From [Pseudopropionibacterium] massiliense (GTDB lineage: Bacteria; Actinomycetota; Actinomycetes; Propionibacteriales; Propionibacteriaceae): a DNA stretch of 64,000 nucleotides. The number at the start of each line of letters is the position of its first letter. Position 1 is the first letter of the stretch. Below are positions 52,002 to 60,161 of this stretch, piece after piece. The position numbers and the translations under genes were made by a program. Below the pieces are notes generated by a model. That model was not told the origin of the DNA, ran no database searches, and saw nothing but the letters and a program-made list of their open reading frames with translations. Location: NCBI RefSeq assembly GCF_900607225.1, contig NZ_LR027842.1, positions 1,718,396-1,782,395 on the forward strand, given 5' to 3'.

Positions 52002-54581
52002 TCAGAGGCGTATCACGTGCGCACCCCCGATGTGGTCGAAACGTTCCGGCTGGCAGGTGAGGATGATCGTCTGGAGGCCCTTCCCGACGCGGTTCAGGAC
52101 CGCTCCCAGACGAGCCAGGCGATCGGGGTCGGCGAACCCGAGGGCGTCATCAATGATCAGGGGCACTCCCTCACCGGGTTGGACGAGCTGCGCGCAGGCC
52201 AGCCTGCCGAGCAGGGAGAGCTGCTCGCGGGCACCGCTGGACAACGATTGGAAGGGCACCGTCTCACCCACCAGGGTGCGGGATGCGATGTTGAGCTCCG
52301 GGGTCACCTCGACCGCCAGGTCCGGACCGAAGACGAGCCGCCCCAGGGATTCGATGCGCTCCCGGAACGGGGCGACGTAGCGCAGCTGGGCCTCGGCACG
52401 GTGACGGTTCAGTGTCTCCCTGAGCAGGTTCACCGCATCGGCCGCCCGCTGCCGGGAGGCCTGCCGCGCCTCCGCCTGTTCCAGCCGGGCGCGGGCCTCG
52501 GACAGCCTGTCGTAGGTGCCCCCGGCCAGCCGGTCGTCGAGCAGCGTGGAGAGCCTGGTCAGTTCCTCGTCCAGGTCCCTGCGCTCCTTCGTCAATCGGG
52601 TCACCACCGCGCGGGCGTTCCCGAGGCGGGCGTCCAGGCCGGCGGCATCGGCGAGCTCCAGTTCCTCATTCACTGCATCCTGTTCGGCGACGCATTTCTC
52701 GAGGGCGGCGGTGGTCTCGGTCACGGCCTCCCGGATCCGTTCATCCGGGGTACCGGCCCGTGCGGCCTCCAGGCTGGTCGAGGCGTCATCCCTGCGGGCC
52801 TCGAGGCTGCGCAGCTCGGCCTCCTCACGGATCAGGTCCTCCCGCGCCTCCTGCTGAGTGACCCGTGCGGATTCCAGCGCCACGCGCGCGCCGGCCGTCC
52901 GGGCCGCGGCCGCCTCGACGGCCGCGGCGATCCCGGAACGCTCCTCCTCCGCGCCGGCCAGTCCCCCGGCATCCACGTTCCCCACGGATTCGGCCAGCGC
53001 CTCGGCGCGGGCCCGCAGCTCGGCGTCGTTCTCGTCCCCGAGGATCATCCGGATAGTCTCGCTGGCCGCATCCCGCTCCCGCCCGGCCCGGTCGTTCTCC
53101 CCCGCCATCACCCGGGCCGCGGCGACGTCGGGAACACCGTGGCCCGCCAGCGCCTCGGCCAAGGCCTTCTCGGCCTCGCGGGCCTTGCGTTCCACGTCGT
53201 CGGTCCCGTCGCCGGGAGAAACCGTGATCCTCGCATGGCCGGGGATCTCGACGGCAACAGGGGTCTTGACCGGGATCGGGCCGTGGGTTCCGGGTTCAAG
53301 AGCTTCCCCTTCCAAGAGCGTCATGCCCGTCACCTCGACGATGATCCCGGCGGCCCTGGCCTCCCAGGTCTCCCGGGTGATCCGCGCGGTGACCTCGAGT
53401 TTTTCCAGCATGCGGCAGGTCTCGTCGTCGATGGTGTTGATGTTCAGCACGGTCGCCGCTCCATGCAGCCGTCGTTCTGCTTCCGTGAGGCCTTCCAGCC
53501 GCTCTTTGAGGGCTTCGAACTCCGCCAAGTCACGGGCCTGCCGGACACGGTTGTCGATCTCGCGCAGCCGCGCCCGGAGGGTTTCTTCTTCCTCCTCTGC
53601 GCCACGCGCCTCCTCGACGCAGGACGCCAAGGCATCCTGCGCGCTGCTCGCGCGTTGCCGTGTCCGTTCGGTTGCGGCCAGGGTCTCCGCGAGGGTGGCG
53701 TCGAGTTCTCGGACCCGGGCCCTGGCATCCTCCCGTTCGCGGGCCTGCTTCTCAGCGGTCTCCCGGGCCGCCTTGGCTTCCGCAACCTGCGCGGCCGCCC
53801 GGTCCGCGCGCCGGCGGAGTTCGTCGAGGGTCCTGCTCTCCTCGACGAGTTCTGCCTCCTGCAGGTGCGCCTGCTCCAGTCGTTTTCCCTTGGCGTCACG
53901 AGCGGCGACTGCCTTTTCGTGTTTCTCGGTCAGGGACTCGATCTCCCGGCTCGCCTCCTCGAGGACGCACACCTGCTCGGTCAGGATCTCCAGGTTCTTC
54001 TGTCCTTGGGCGTAGTCCCCGGTCGGTTTGCCCGTGGGAGTGAAGTACCTGAGGTATTCCCTCTCGACGACCTCCAGGAGGGCGTCGTGCTCCTCGGTCG
54101 AGGGGCCGACCCCGTCCAACGCCCTGCGAAGCGCGGGCAGCCGGGCCAGGCTGGCCTGCCCCAAGGAGTCACCCTGCACCACCTCGAGGGCCTCGAAGAG
54201 TCCGCCGTCCGTGGTCTCCGCGATGATCTGAAGGAAACGCTCGTGAGCCTCGTCCCCGCTCAGGTTCTCGTGGTGCGGCGCGGTGATGTTCAGTTCGGTC
54301 TTCCTCCCCTTGAGCCATCGCTTGCAGTAAACGAGACGGTATTCGCCGGTGCTGAGCTCCACCTCGGCCTCGGGGCCGACATCCCGTCCCACCGGCTGGG
54401 TGTCACGCACCTCCTTCCGGCTCGTGCCGGCCTTGTGGAGACGTAGGTGCCGCAACGCCTCGACCAGGGTGGACTTTCCCACCTCGTTGCGGCCCTCGAT
54501 CACGGTGACCCCGTCACGGAGCTCCAAGGTGCGTTCCCCGGTACCACGGTAGTTCCGCAGGGTGATCCGGTGGATCCTCAT
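52002..54581 (-). CDS. SMC/SbcC-like AAA ATPase (Rv1278-like)
   Basis: The 859-residue protein has Walker A EGRNEVGKST (about residues 29-38), long coiled coils (about 190-390 and 455-740), and a C-terminal signature LSSGAREQLSLLGRLACAQL near 775 with Walker B PLIIDDALGFAD near 805. In place of the CxxC zinc hook of SbcC there is a beta-rich insert (about 395-455) reading VAVEIPGHARITVSPGDG. It overlaps the metallophosphoesterase gene (ATGA). I recall the mycobacterial pair Rv1277/Rv1278 as the closest known arrangement. A DNA-end processing role is inferred from SbcCD and YhaO/YhaN. Confidence 0.88.
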   Translation of the reverse strand: MRIHRITLRNYRGTGERTLELRDGVTVIEGRNEVGKSTLVEALRHLRLHKAGTSRKEVRDTQPVGRDVGPEAEVELSTGEYRLVYCKRWLKGRKTELNITAPHHENLSGDEAHERFLQIIAETTDGGLFEALEVVQGDSLGQASLARLPALRRALDGVGPSTEEHDALLEVVEREYLRYFTPTGKPTGDYAQGQKNLEILTEQVCVLEEASREIESLTEKHEKAVAARDAKGKRLEQAHLQEAELVEESRTLDELRRRADRAAAQVAEAKAARETAEKQAREREDARARVRELDATLAETLAATERTRQRASSAQDALASCVEEARGAEEEEETLRARLREIDNRVRQARDLAEFEALKERLEGLTEAERRLHGAATVLNINTIDDETCRMLEKLEVTARITRETWEARAAGIIVEVTGMTLLEGEALEPGTHGPIPVKTPVAVEIPGHARITVSPGDGTDDVERKAREAEKALAEALAGHGVPDVAAARVMAGENDRAGRERDAASETIRMILGDENDAELRARAEALAESVGNVDAGGLAGAEEERSGIAAAVEAAAARTAGARVALESARVTQQEAREDLIREEAELRSLEARRDDASTSLEAARAGTPDERIREAVTETTAALEKCVAEQDAVNEELELADAAGLDARLGNARAVVTRLTKERRDLDEELTRLSTLLDDRLAGGTYDRLSEARARLEQAEARQASRQRAADAVNLLRETLNRHRAEAQLRYVAPFRERIESLGRLVFGPDLAVEVTPELNIASRTLVGETVPFQSLSSGAREQLSLLGRLACAQLVQPGEGVPLIIDDALGFADPDRLARLGAVLNRVGKGLQTIILTCQPERFDHIGGAHVIRL

Positions 54582-55693
54582 GACGGGCCCCCTGCAAGCC
54601 GGTGGAGCAGGGACAGGGCGTCCCGTGCGGTGGCGCTCCCGGCACCCAGCCCGACCAGTTCCTGCAGGGCATCGGATGCGAAACCGGTCAGCCCCAGGTC
54701 CGTGAAGTCGTGGTCATCGGGGAGGACCACGAGATCGGTGTGGCGGTTCCACGTGTCGAGCCCGGCGAACAGGGTCCCCAGTTCGGCGAGTTCTTCATCG
54801 AATCGCGCGGATTCCGTGACCGACAGGGTGCCGCGCAGTTTCAGCCAGACCACGGTGCGTTCCTTGTGGGGCAGGTCCCGCAGGCGGGCGATCAGCCGCT
54901 TCACGTCGGCGTGGGAGGAGAGGTCCTCCTCCAGCACGGTGAAACTCCACCGCCCGGTGCGGATCGCCTCCACCCGCGGTGAACCGCCGGAGATCTCCAC
55001 GAGCAGGACGTTACCGGGGTCGGTCTCGCGGCGGGCGGTCACCTCCGGGGTACCCGGATACCAGATCCCGGGCGCCACCTCGGTGAGGGAATGTCTGTCT
55101 CCCAGAACGGCGAAGTGAATCAGGCCCTCGCTGATCCTTGCGGCCAGGGCCGCGTCGTCGATGGCGGCCAGCGATTCCCGGTCCGGGTTGAGACAGGCCA
55201 CCGCGCCATGTCCCACCAGGACACGGACCACTCCCTCGGCAGGGGGCCGCAGAGCGGCGCAGGCCTCGGCCACGAGATCGGTCTCCGGACGTTTCGAGAA
55301 CCAAGGGGCCGCCACAACCTCGGCCCCGGGCACCAGCTCGATGGGCTCCGAGCTCTCCGCGACGACGACGTGGGAGGGGCACCTGTCCACGAAAGCCCGG
55401 GACCGGTAGATGGAGGAAGCGTCCAGGGGATCATGATTGCCGGGTACCAGCAGCACCGGCACCGGGCATGCGCGCAGGGCCTCGAACGCCCGGAGGAGGA
55501 TCGCGCGATCGAGCTGGTTCGACTCGAACACGTCACCACCGACCACCACGAAACCGGCATCGCGACGTGCGGCCAGTCGCCCGATCTCGGCCACGGCGTC
55601 GAGCCGGGCCTGGTGGAACCGCGCACGGGCGTCGTCCTCCAGGAAATGGGCGGCCATTCCCAGTTGCCAGTCGGCGGTTGCGATGAACCTCAT
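54578..55693 (-). CDS. SbcD-like metallophosphoesterase (Rv1277-like)
   Basis: The 371-residue protein has Mre11/SbcD-type motifs: ATADWQLG at residues 5-12, VVGGDVFES near 50, VPGNHDPLD near 82, VGHGAVA near 173 and LGDRHSLTE near 208. The usual first-motif His (DxH) is Gln (DWQ), and the last motif is GDRH rather than GHxH. Nuclease activity with a changed metal site is likely but unproven. GGGAG precedes the ATG. It is translated with the SMC-like gene and divergent from ArsR. Confidence 0.9.
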   Translation of the reverse strand: MRFIATADWQLGMAAHFLEDDARARFHQARLDAVAEIGRLAARRDAGFVVVGGDVFESNQLDRAILLRAFEALRACPVPVLLVPGNHDPLDASSIYRSRAFVDRCPSHVVVAESSEPIELVPGAEVVAAPWFSKRPETDLVAEACAALRPPAEGVVRVLVGHGAVACLNPDRESLAAIDDAALAARISEGLIHFAVLGDRHSLTEVAPGIWYPGTPEVTARRETDPGNVLLVEISGGSPRVEAIRTGRWSFTVLEEDLSSHADVKRLIARLRDLPHKERTVVWLKLRGTLSVTESARFDEELAELGTLFAGLDTWNRHTDLVVLPDDHDFTDLGLTGFASDALQELVGLGAGSATARDALSLLHRLAGGPS

Positions 55694-55790
55694 CGGTTCT
55701 CCCTTCGTCGCACCTCAGGTATATCAGCCACCGCCCACAAAACTCCCGAGACCCGGGACGCCATTGACCCAGATACCTGCGCATGTAATC

Positions 55791-55810
55791 ATCTGCATAT
55801 GAATGCAGAT
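55791..55810. promoter_or_regulatory. ArsR/SmtB-type operator over the regulator start
   Basis: ATCTGCAT-ATGA-ATGCAGAT is a perfect 8-bp dyad whose centre is the ATG start (55799). The layout fits a metal- or stress-sensing ArsR repressor acting on its own operon. Confidence 0.75.
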
Positions 55811-56146
55811 AACTCCTTCCTCGGTTTCCCCGACCCGGAGTACATCGAACTCGCCGTGGCGGTCTTCTCGATGCTGGCCGAGCCGACGAGGGTGCGTATC
55901 ATCCTGGCGCTGCGGGATCGCGAACTCTCCGTCGGGCAGATCGCCGAGGCCGTAGGGAAGGCTCCCGCCGCCGTTTCCCAGCATCTCGCCAAGCTGCGGT
56001 TGGCCCGCATCGTCGCCAGCCGCCAGGAGGGGCAGCGCATCTTTTACAGCCTCACGAACGAGCATGCCCGCCAGCTGGTGACCGACGCCCTGTTCCAGGC
56101 CGAACACGCCGTTGACGAGAATCCGGCGCACCACGGGAGGCCGTGA
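55799..56146 (+). CDS. ArsR-family regulator
   Basis: The 115-residue winged-helix protein has LAEPTRVRIILALRDRELSVGQIAEAVGKAPAAVSQHLAKLRLARIV-type sequence across residues about 25-70, with recognition helix PAAVSQHLAKLR. It has no CxC metal pair in the DNA-binding helix, but His/Asp residues in NEHARQLVTDALFQAEHAVDENPAHHG resemble the alpha-5 metal site of Zn/Ni/Co sensors. The ATG lies in a perfect dyad and has no ribosome site. Its stop overlaps the MFS gene start, so it likely controls efflux of a metal or toxic compound. Confidence 0.9.
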   Translation: MNADNSFLGFPDPEYIELAVAVFSMLAEPTRVRIILALRDRELSVGQIAEAVGKAPAAVSQHLAKLRLARIVASRQEGQRIFYSLTNEHARQLVTDALFQAEHAVDENPAHHGRP

Positions 56147-57342
56147 TGTTGGCCGCACTGCACAATCGCACCTATGCGCGTTTGTTCGCCGCGCAGGTGC
56201 TGGCCCTGATCGGAACGGGGTTGCTGACAGTTGCCCTCGGCCTGCTGGCCGTCGATGTCGCGGGAAACGAGGCCGGGATCGTCATGGGCACCGCCCTGAC
56301 GATCCGCATCGCCGCTTTCGTGACGATCTCGCCGGTGATGTCGGCCCTGGTGAACCGGCTGCCCCGGACCACGGTGCTGGTCGGTTCCGATGCGGTGCGC
56401 GCAACCATGGCGCTGTGCCTGCCCTTCGTCACGGAACCCTGGCAGATCTACCTGTTGATCTTCGGCCTGCAGGCGGCCTCCGCCACCTTCACGCCGGCCT
56501 TCCAGGCCACCATTCCGCAGGTCCTGCCGGATGAGGACGAGTACACGGCGGCGTTGTCGCTGTCGCGGCTGGCCTACGACCTGGAGTCGTTGCTCTCCCC
56601 CGCCCTGGCGGCCGTTCTGTTGAGCGTGATGAGCTACCACACCCTGTTCGCGGGTACCGTGTTCGGTTTCATCGCCTCGATCGCGCTGGTGCTCTGGGCG
56701 CGCCCACCCGCCCCGGTGCCCGATACCCAGTCGCCCTTCCGGGACCGGCTGACCCGCGGTGCGCGCATCTTCCTGCGCACCCCGGACCTGCGTGCCCTGC
56801 TGGTGCTCAACCTGGTGGTCGCCTGCGGCATAGCGATGGTCCTGGTCAACACCGCCGTGCTGGTGAAGACCCGGCTGGGTGGCGACGACTCCGGGGTGGC
56901 ATGGTTGCTGGCCGCCTACGGCGCCGGGTCGATGCTGGTGGCGCTGGTCCTGCCCCGGACCCTCAAACGGCTTGTGGACCTTTCCGTGATGAGAAGCGGG
57001 GCCGTTCTGCTTCCCGTGGGCCTGGTGCTGGCCGCCGCGGCCATCCACATGCCGCCGGGAACGATCCGCTGGGTGGCGCTGGGGCTCGTCTGGTTCCTGC
57101 TGGGGGCCGCCACGTCGCTGATCGCGACGCCTTCGTCGCGCCTGCTCCGCCGCTCGGCCGAGGCGCAGGACCAGCCGGCCGTGTTCGCGGCGCAGTTCTC
57201 CCTGAGCCATGCCTGTTATCTGATCGCATACCCGGCCGCCGGCTGGCTGGGGGCGTGGCTGAGCCTGCCCGCCATCTCGCTCCTGCTGGCCGTCGTGGCC
57301 GCCGCGGCGGCCGTGGCCTCCTGGCCGCTGGCCCGCCCCTGA
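56146..57342 (+). CDS. MFS transporter
   Basis: The 398-residue protein has about 12 hydrophobic helices and the fold of NreB/ENT-like MFS efflux proteins (LFAAQVLALIGTGLLTVALG near residue 13; RLPRTTVLVGSDAVRA near 66). GGGAGG lies 5 bases before the ATG, which overlaps the ArsR stop; a GTG at 56143 is next to it. With the ArsR gene it forms a self-controlled efflux operon, possibly for nickel, zinc or a drug. Confidence 0.88.
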   Translation: MLAALHNRTYARLFAAQVLALIGTGLLTVALGLLAVDVAGNEAGIVMGTALTIRIAAFVTISPVMSALVNRLPRTTVLVGSDAVRATMALCLPFVTEPWQIYLLIFGLQAASATFTPAFQATIPQVLPDEDEYTAALSLSRLAYDLESLLSPALAAVLLSVMSYHTLFAGTVFGFIASIALVLWARPPAPVPDTQSPFRDRLTRGARIFLRTPDLRALLVLNLVVACGIAMVLVNTAVLVKTRLGGDDSGVAWLLAAYGAGSMLVALVLPRTLKRLVDLSVMRSGAVLLPVGLVLAAAAIHMPPGTIRWVALGLVWFLLGAATSLIATPSSRLLRRSAEAQDQPAVFAAQFSLSHACYLIAYPAAGWLGAWLSLPAISLLLAVVAAAAAVASWPLARP

Positions 57343-57371
57343 ACCCCCTGGGAATTGCTTTTTGGCAATGC

Positions 57372-57377
57372 TAATCT
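57372..57377 (+). promoter_or_regulatory. -10 box TAATCT of the methyltransferase, leaderless type
   Basis: TAATCT, seven bases, then GTG at 57385. Confidence 0.5.
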
Positions 57378-57384
57378 TGCACAA

Positions 57385-58188
57385 GTGAGCACAGGTTCCG
57401 AATCGCTTCCCTTCGCAAATCGGCCGACCGAGACGGCTCCGGGGCACTGGGTACTGGCCCGCGCGGGCAAGCGGGTGCTGCGGCCCGGGGGATTGGGACT
57501 GACCCGCGCCATGCTCGGACGCTGCTCCCTCGGTGACAAAGACGTGGTCGAGTTGGCTCCCGGGCTCGGGCGCACCGCGAAGGAAATTCTCGCGGCGGCC
57601 CCCAAGTCGTACACGGGAGTTGACAGCGACGCCACGGCCGTGGCGCGCGTCAACGAGGTGGTAAGGTCAGCGGGCGGTTCCTGCCGCCAGGGCGATGCCG
57701 CGAAAACCGGGCTCGACGACGCCTGCGCGGACGCCGTGATCGGCGAGGCCATGCTCACGATGCAGAGCCCGCGCGGCAAGGCGGAGATCGTCGCCGAGGT
57801 GGCCCGGATCCTGCGACCCGGCGGTATTTACGCGATCCACGAGCTGGGGCTGACGCCGGACGACATCGACCCGGAGATCGGCTCGGAGATCTCGAAGGCA
57901 CTCGCCAGATCCATCCACGTCAATGCCCGGCCCATGACCCTGGCTCAGTGGAGCGAGTTGCTGACCGACCACGGATTGGTCGTCGAGTGGACCAGCACCG
58001 CCCCGATGGCCCTGTTGAAGCTGGGCCGCAACATCGCGGACGAGGGACTCACCGGGGTGTTGCGCATGGCGAAGAACCTGATCACCCAGCCCGATCTGCG
58101 CCGCAGGGTCATGTCGATGCGGCGGACCTTTGCCACGTACGAATCATCGATGTGCGGGGTCACGCTGGTGGCCCGTAAACCCCTTTGA
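57385..58188 (+). CDS. SAM-dependent methyltransferase
   Basis: The 267-residue protein is a class I methyltransferase: VVELAPGLGRTAKEIL near residue 55 (motif I), YTGVDSDATAVARVN near 75 (acidic end of beta-2), DAVIGEAMLTMQSPRGKAEIV near 117 and LRPGGIYAIHELGL near 140. The substrate is unknown. A GTG at 57385 (VSTGSESLPF) is used because TAATCT lies 7 bases upstream; a TTG at 57355 is less likely. A cupin gene follows by 15 bases and may act with it. Confidence 0.88.
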   Translation: MSTGSESLPFANRPTETAPGHWVLARAGKRVLRPGGLGLTRAMLGRCSLGDKDVVELAPGLGRTAKEILAAAPKSYTGVDSDATAVARVNEVVRSAGGSCRQGDAAKTGLDDACADAVIGEAMLTMQSPRGKAEIVAEVARILRPGGIYAIHELGLTPDDIDPEIGSEISKALARSIHVNARPMTLAQWSELLTDHGLVVEWTSTAPMALLKLGRNIADEGLTGVLRMAKNLITQPDLRRRVMSMRRTFATYESSMCGVTLVARKPL

Positions 58189-58203
58189 AACCGGAAGGAA
58201 ACA

Positions 58204-58557
58204 ATGACCACCGATCCCGTCCTGAGCTACGTCCACGGCATGGCCCCCATGATCGAGATCAACGAGGCCGCCACCGTTTCCCGCACCATCATGAAGGCGG
58301 AGACCTGCCGCGCGGTGCTGTTCTCCTTCGACAAGGACCAGGCCCTGAGCGAGCACACCGCCGCGATGCCCGCCGTGGTCCAGGTGCTCGAGGGACGGCT
58401 CCGCATCGACGCCGACGGGCAGAGCGTCGAACTCGTCCCCGGGGACATCCTGCACTTCGGCACCCGCCTCCCCCACGCCGTCCTGGCCCTGGAGCCCAGC
58501 AAGATGCTGCTGCTGATGCTCGACCCCAACGAGAAGGGCGGCAAGAAGGAGGAGTGA
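58204..58557 (+). CDS. Cupin-domain protein
   Basis: The 117-residue single-cupin protein has ALSEHTAAMPAVVQVLEGRLRI (about residues 47-69) and VPGDILHFGTRLPHAVLAL (about 80-98), the two cupin motifs with His residues for a metal. AAGGAAA precedes the ATG at 58204. It lies 15 bases after the methyltransferase, so they are probably cotranscribed. The function is unknown. Confidence 0.9.
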   Translation: MTTDPVLSYVHGMAPMIEINEAATVSRTIMKAETCRAVLFSFDKDQALSEHTAAMPAVVQVLEGRLRIDADGQSVELVPGDILHFGTRLPHAVLALEPSKMLLLMLDPNEKGGKKEE

Positions 58558-58564
58558 CCTCCGG

Positions 58565-59461
58565 TCAGAAAAGACCTTGGTCCTGTTCCTCCCCCGGTGC
58601 CTCATCGGGGGACCAGAACAGGAGCGAATCGGTGAAACCCGAGATCACCGAGACGAACGCCGCGGGCTGCTCCACCCACGGGTAGTGTCCGCAGTCATCG
58701 ATCGCCACGAATTCGCCCCGGGCAAAAACATCGGACAACGCACGAACCGGTGAGCAGCCGACCAGGGCGTCCTCGGCTCCCGCGATGCTCAGGACGGGAA
58801 CCTCGACCTGAGAGATCCGGTCGAGCAGATCGCCGGGGGTCCCGGCCTCCAGGTAGGCCAGGGCCGCCTCCAGTCGGCATTCCCCAACCCTCGAGTGGGC
58901 CTGTTCCGTCTCCCCCCAGTGGGCGTACCCCGCCGGGGCGATCGCTCGTTGCCACTGGTTGAACGTCGGTTCGTCACGGTAGGTCCTGGGACCGGTGACG
59001 ACCCGCCACGCGTCGCGGAAGGCCTCTTCCTTCATGCGTCGCGCCGCGATCTCCGGCCCGTCCGGGGTGGCATGAACCAGCCAGTCGACGGCCGGGGTGA
59101 TCAGCGCGAGGCCCTTGACCCGCGCGGGATTCTGCTGAAGGTATCGAATGGCGACCCGGGCGCCCGCCGAGTGGGCCAGCACCAGCTTGGGACCACCCCC
59201 GAGCGCCTGATCGAGCAGGGCAATGTCCTCGGCCTGCCCCACCCATGTGGCGCGCCCGGGATCCGGGGCGGCGGGAGATTTCCCCACTCCGCGCAGGTGC
59301 GGCAGGATCAGCCGGTTGCTCCCGCCGAGCCCGGCCAGGCCGCCCAGGTAGGCGGGGTGGCGGGCGGGCCCACCGGCCAGTACGATCACCGGATCGGCAT
59401 CGGCCGGGCCGATCTCGTCGAACCACAGCTCGGTCCCGTCAGCGCCTCGGTACAAGGTCAT
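58565..59461 (-). CDS. Alpha/beta-hydrolase
   Basis: The 298-residue protein has the oxyanion segment VLAGGPARHPAYLGG near residue 27, the nucleophile elbow LVLAHSAGARVAIRYL near 93 (AHSAG), an acid residue in IAGAEDALVG near 230 and the catalytic His in DDCGHYPWVEQP near 257. HPAYLGG and NPARVKGLALI resemble proline iminopeptidase-type enzymes, but peptidase activity is not proven. TAGGGT lies 6 bases before the ATG. It lies convergent with the cupin gene. Confidence 0.88.
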   Translation of the reverse strand: MTLYRGADGTELWFDEIGPADADPVIVLAGGPARHPAYLGGLAGLGGSNRLILPHLRGVGKSPAAPDPGRATWVGQAEDIALLDQALGGGPKLVLAHSAGARVAIRYLQQNPARVKGLALITPAVDWLVHATPDGPEIAARRMKEEAFRDAWRVVTGPRTYRDEPTFNQWQRAIAPAGYAHWGETEQAHSRVGECRLEAALAYLEAGTPGDLLDRISQVEVPVLSIAGAEDALVGCSPVRALSDVFARGEFVAIDDCGHYPWVEQPAAFVSVISGFTDSLLFWSPDEAPGEEQDQGLF

Positions 59462-59467
59462 GGGGCG

Positions 59468-59473
59468 ACCCTA
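59468..59473 (-). promoter_or_regulatory. -10 box TAGGGT of the alpha/beta-hydrolase, leaderless type
   Basis: TAGGGT, six bases (CGCCCC), then ATG at 59461 on the minus strand. Confidence 0.5.
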
Positions 59474-59501
59474 CGTCCCGCTTCCCGGACGGCCAAACGC
59501 C

Positions 59502-60086
59502 TCAGTTCTCCCGGAACACCCGGGCCAGGGCCGACAGGCCACGGTCCATGTATTCCTCCAGGGAACTCGACGCCCCGTCCTTCTGCCAGCTCAGGGTCGC
59601 GGACAGCATCCCGTTCAACAGCGCCGCCACTATGAATCGCGCTTCCGTCTCGTCGTAGCGTCCCCCCGCCGCAACGGCCTCGACCACCCGCTCCGAGAGC
59701 TTCGTCAGGTACAGCCCGACGGCCGCCCGGATACCCTCGTGCGTCGCCCACAGTTTCGTCCTGGCCAGGGTGATGTCGCGGTCGCGGTGGAAGTGTTCCT
59801 CGATCATGCCACTCATGCCCTTGTCGAGGGCACCCAGGACCGTCGCTCCGGATTCGAGCTCCGCCAGTGTCGTCCCGAAGATCGCGTCGTCGTACTCGTC
59901 CCGGAACACGAGCCCTTCCTTGGTCCCGAAGTAGCGGTAGATGCTCGACTGCGACACGTCGGCCGCTTCGGCCACCTGTTCAATCGTGACGTTGTCGAAA
60001 CCCTTCTCCTCGAACAAGGCGAAAGCCGTGTGCTGGATGTGCCGCATGGCGGCCTGTTTCTTGCGTTGTCTGAGTCCTGCCACCAC
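59502..60086 (-). CDS. TetR-family regulator
   Basis: The 194-residue protein has the TetR helix-turn-helix at the N-terminus (FALFEEKGFDNVTIEQVAEA and VSQSSIYRYFGTKEGLVF, about residues 19-58), then a helical ligand domain. The GTG at 60086 is chosen because AAGGGG lies 4 bases upstream; a longer open frame further up is not coding. It is divergent from a two-gene ABC exporter, which it most likely represses until a drug or peptide is bound. No clear palindrome was found in the shared promoter region. Confidence 0.9.
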   Translation of the reverse strand: MVAGLRQRKKQAAMRHIQHTAFALFEEKGFDNVTIEQVAEAADVSQSSIYRYFGTKEGLVFRDEYDDAIFGTTLAELESGATVLGALDKGMSGMIEEHFHRDRDITLARTKLWATHEGIRAAVGLYLTKLSERVVEAVAAGGRYDETEARFIVAALLNGMLSATLSWQKDGASSSLEEYMDRGLSALARVFREN

Positions 60087-60149
60087 ACGGCCCCTTCCCC
60101 GTCCTGATCCACGATCCTGCCACAGGCCGACGCCGTGACCGTGGAGGTG

Positions 60150-60155
60150 TACCAT
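60150..60155 (+). promoter_or_regulatory. -10 box TACCAT of the ABC exporter, leaderless type
   Basis: TACCAT, six bases (CACCAT), then ATG at 60162. An in-frame GTG at 60135 is less likely to be the start. Confidence 0.45.
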
Positions 60156-60161
60156 CACCAT

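Noticed and set aside
51891-54446. Plus-strand open frame of about 850 codons opposite the SMC-like gene
   Set aside because: Antisense shadow; the minus-strand frame has Walker motifs and coiled coils, the plus-strand frame has none.
60143-60161. GGTG-N6-CACC dyad as a TetR operator
   Set aside because: Four-base arms are too short to support in GC-rich sequence.
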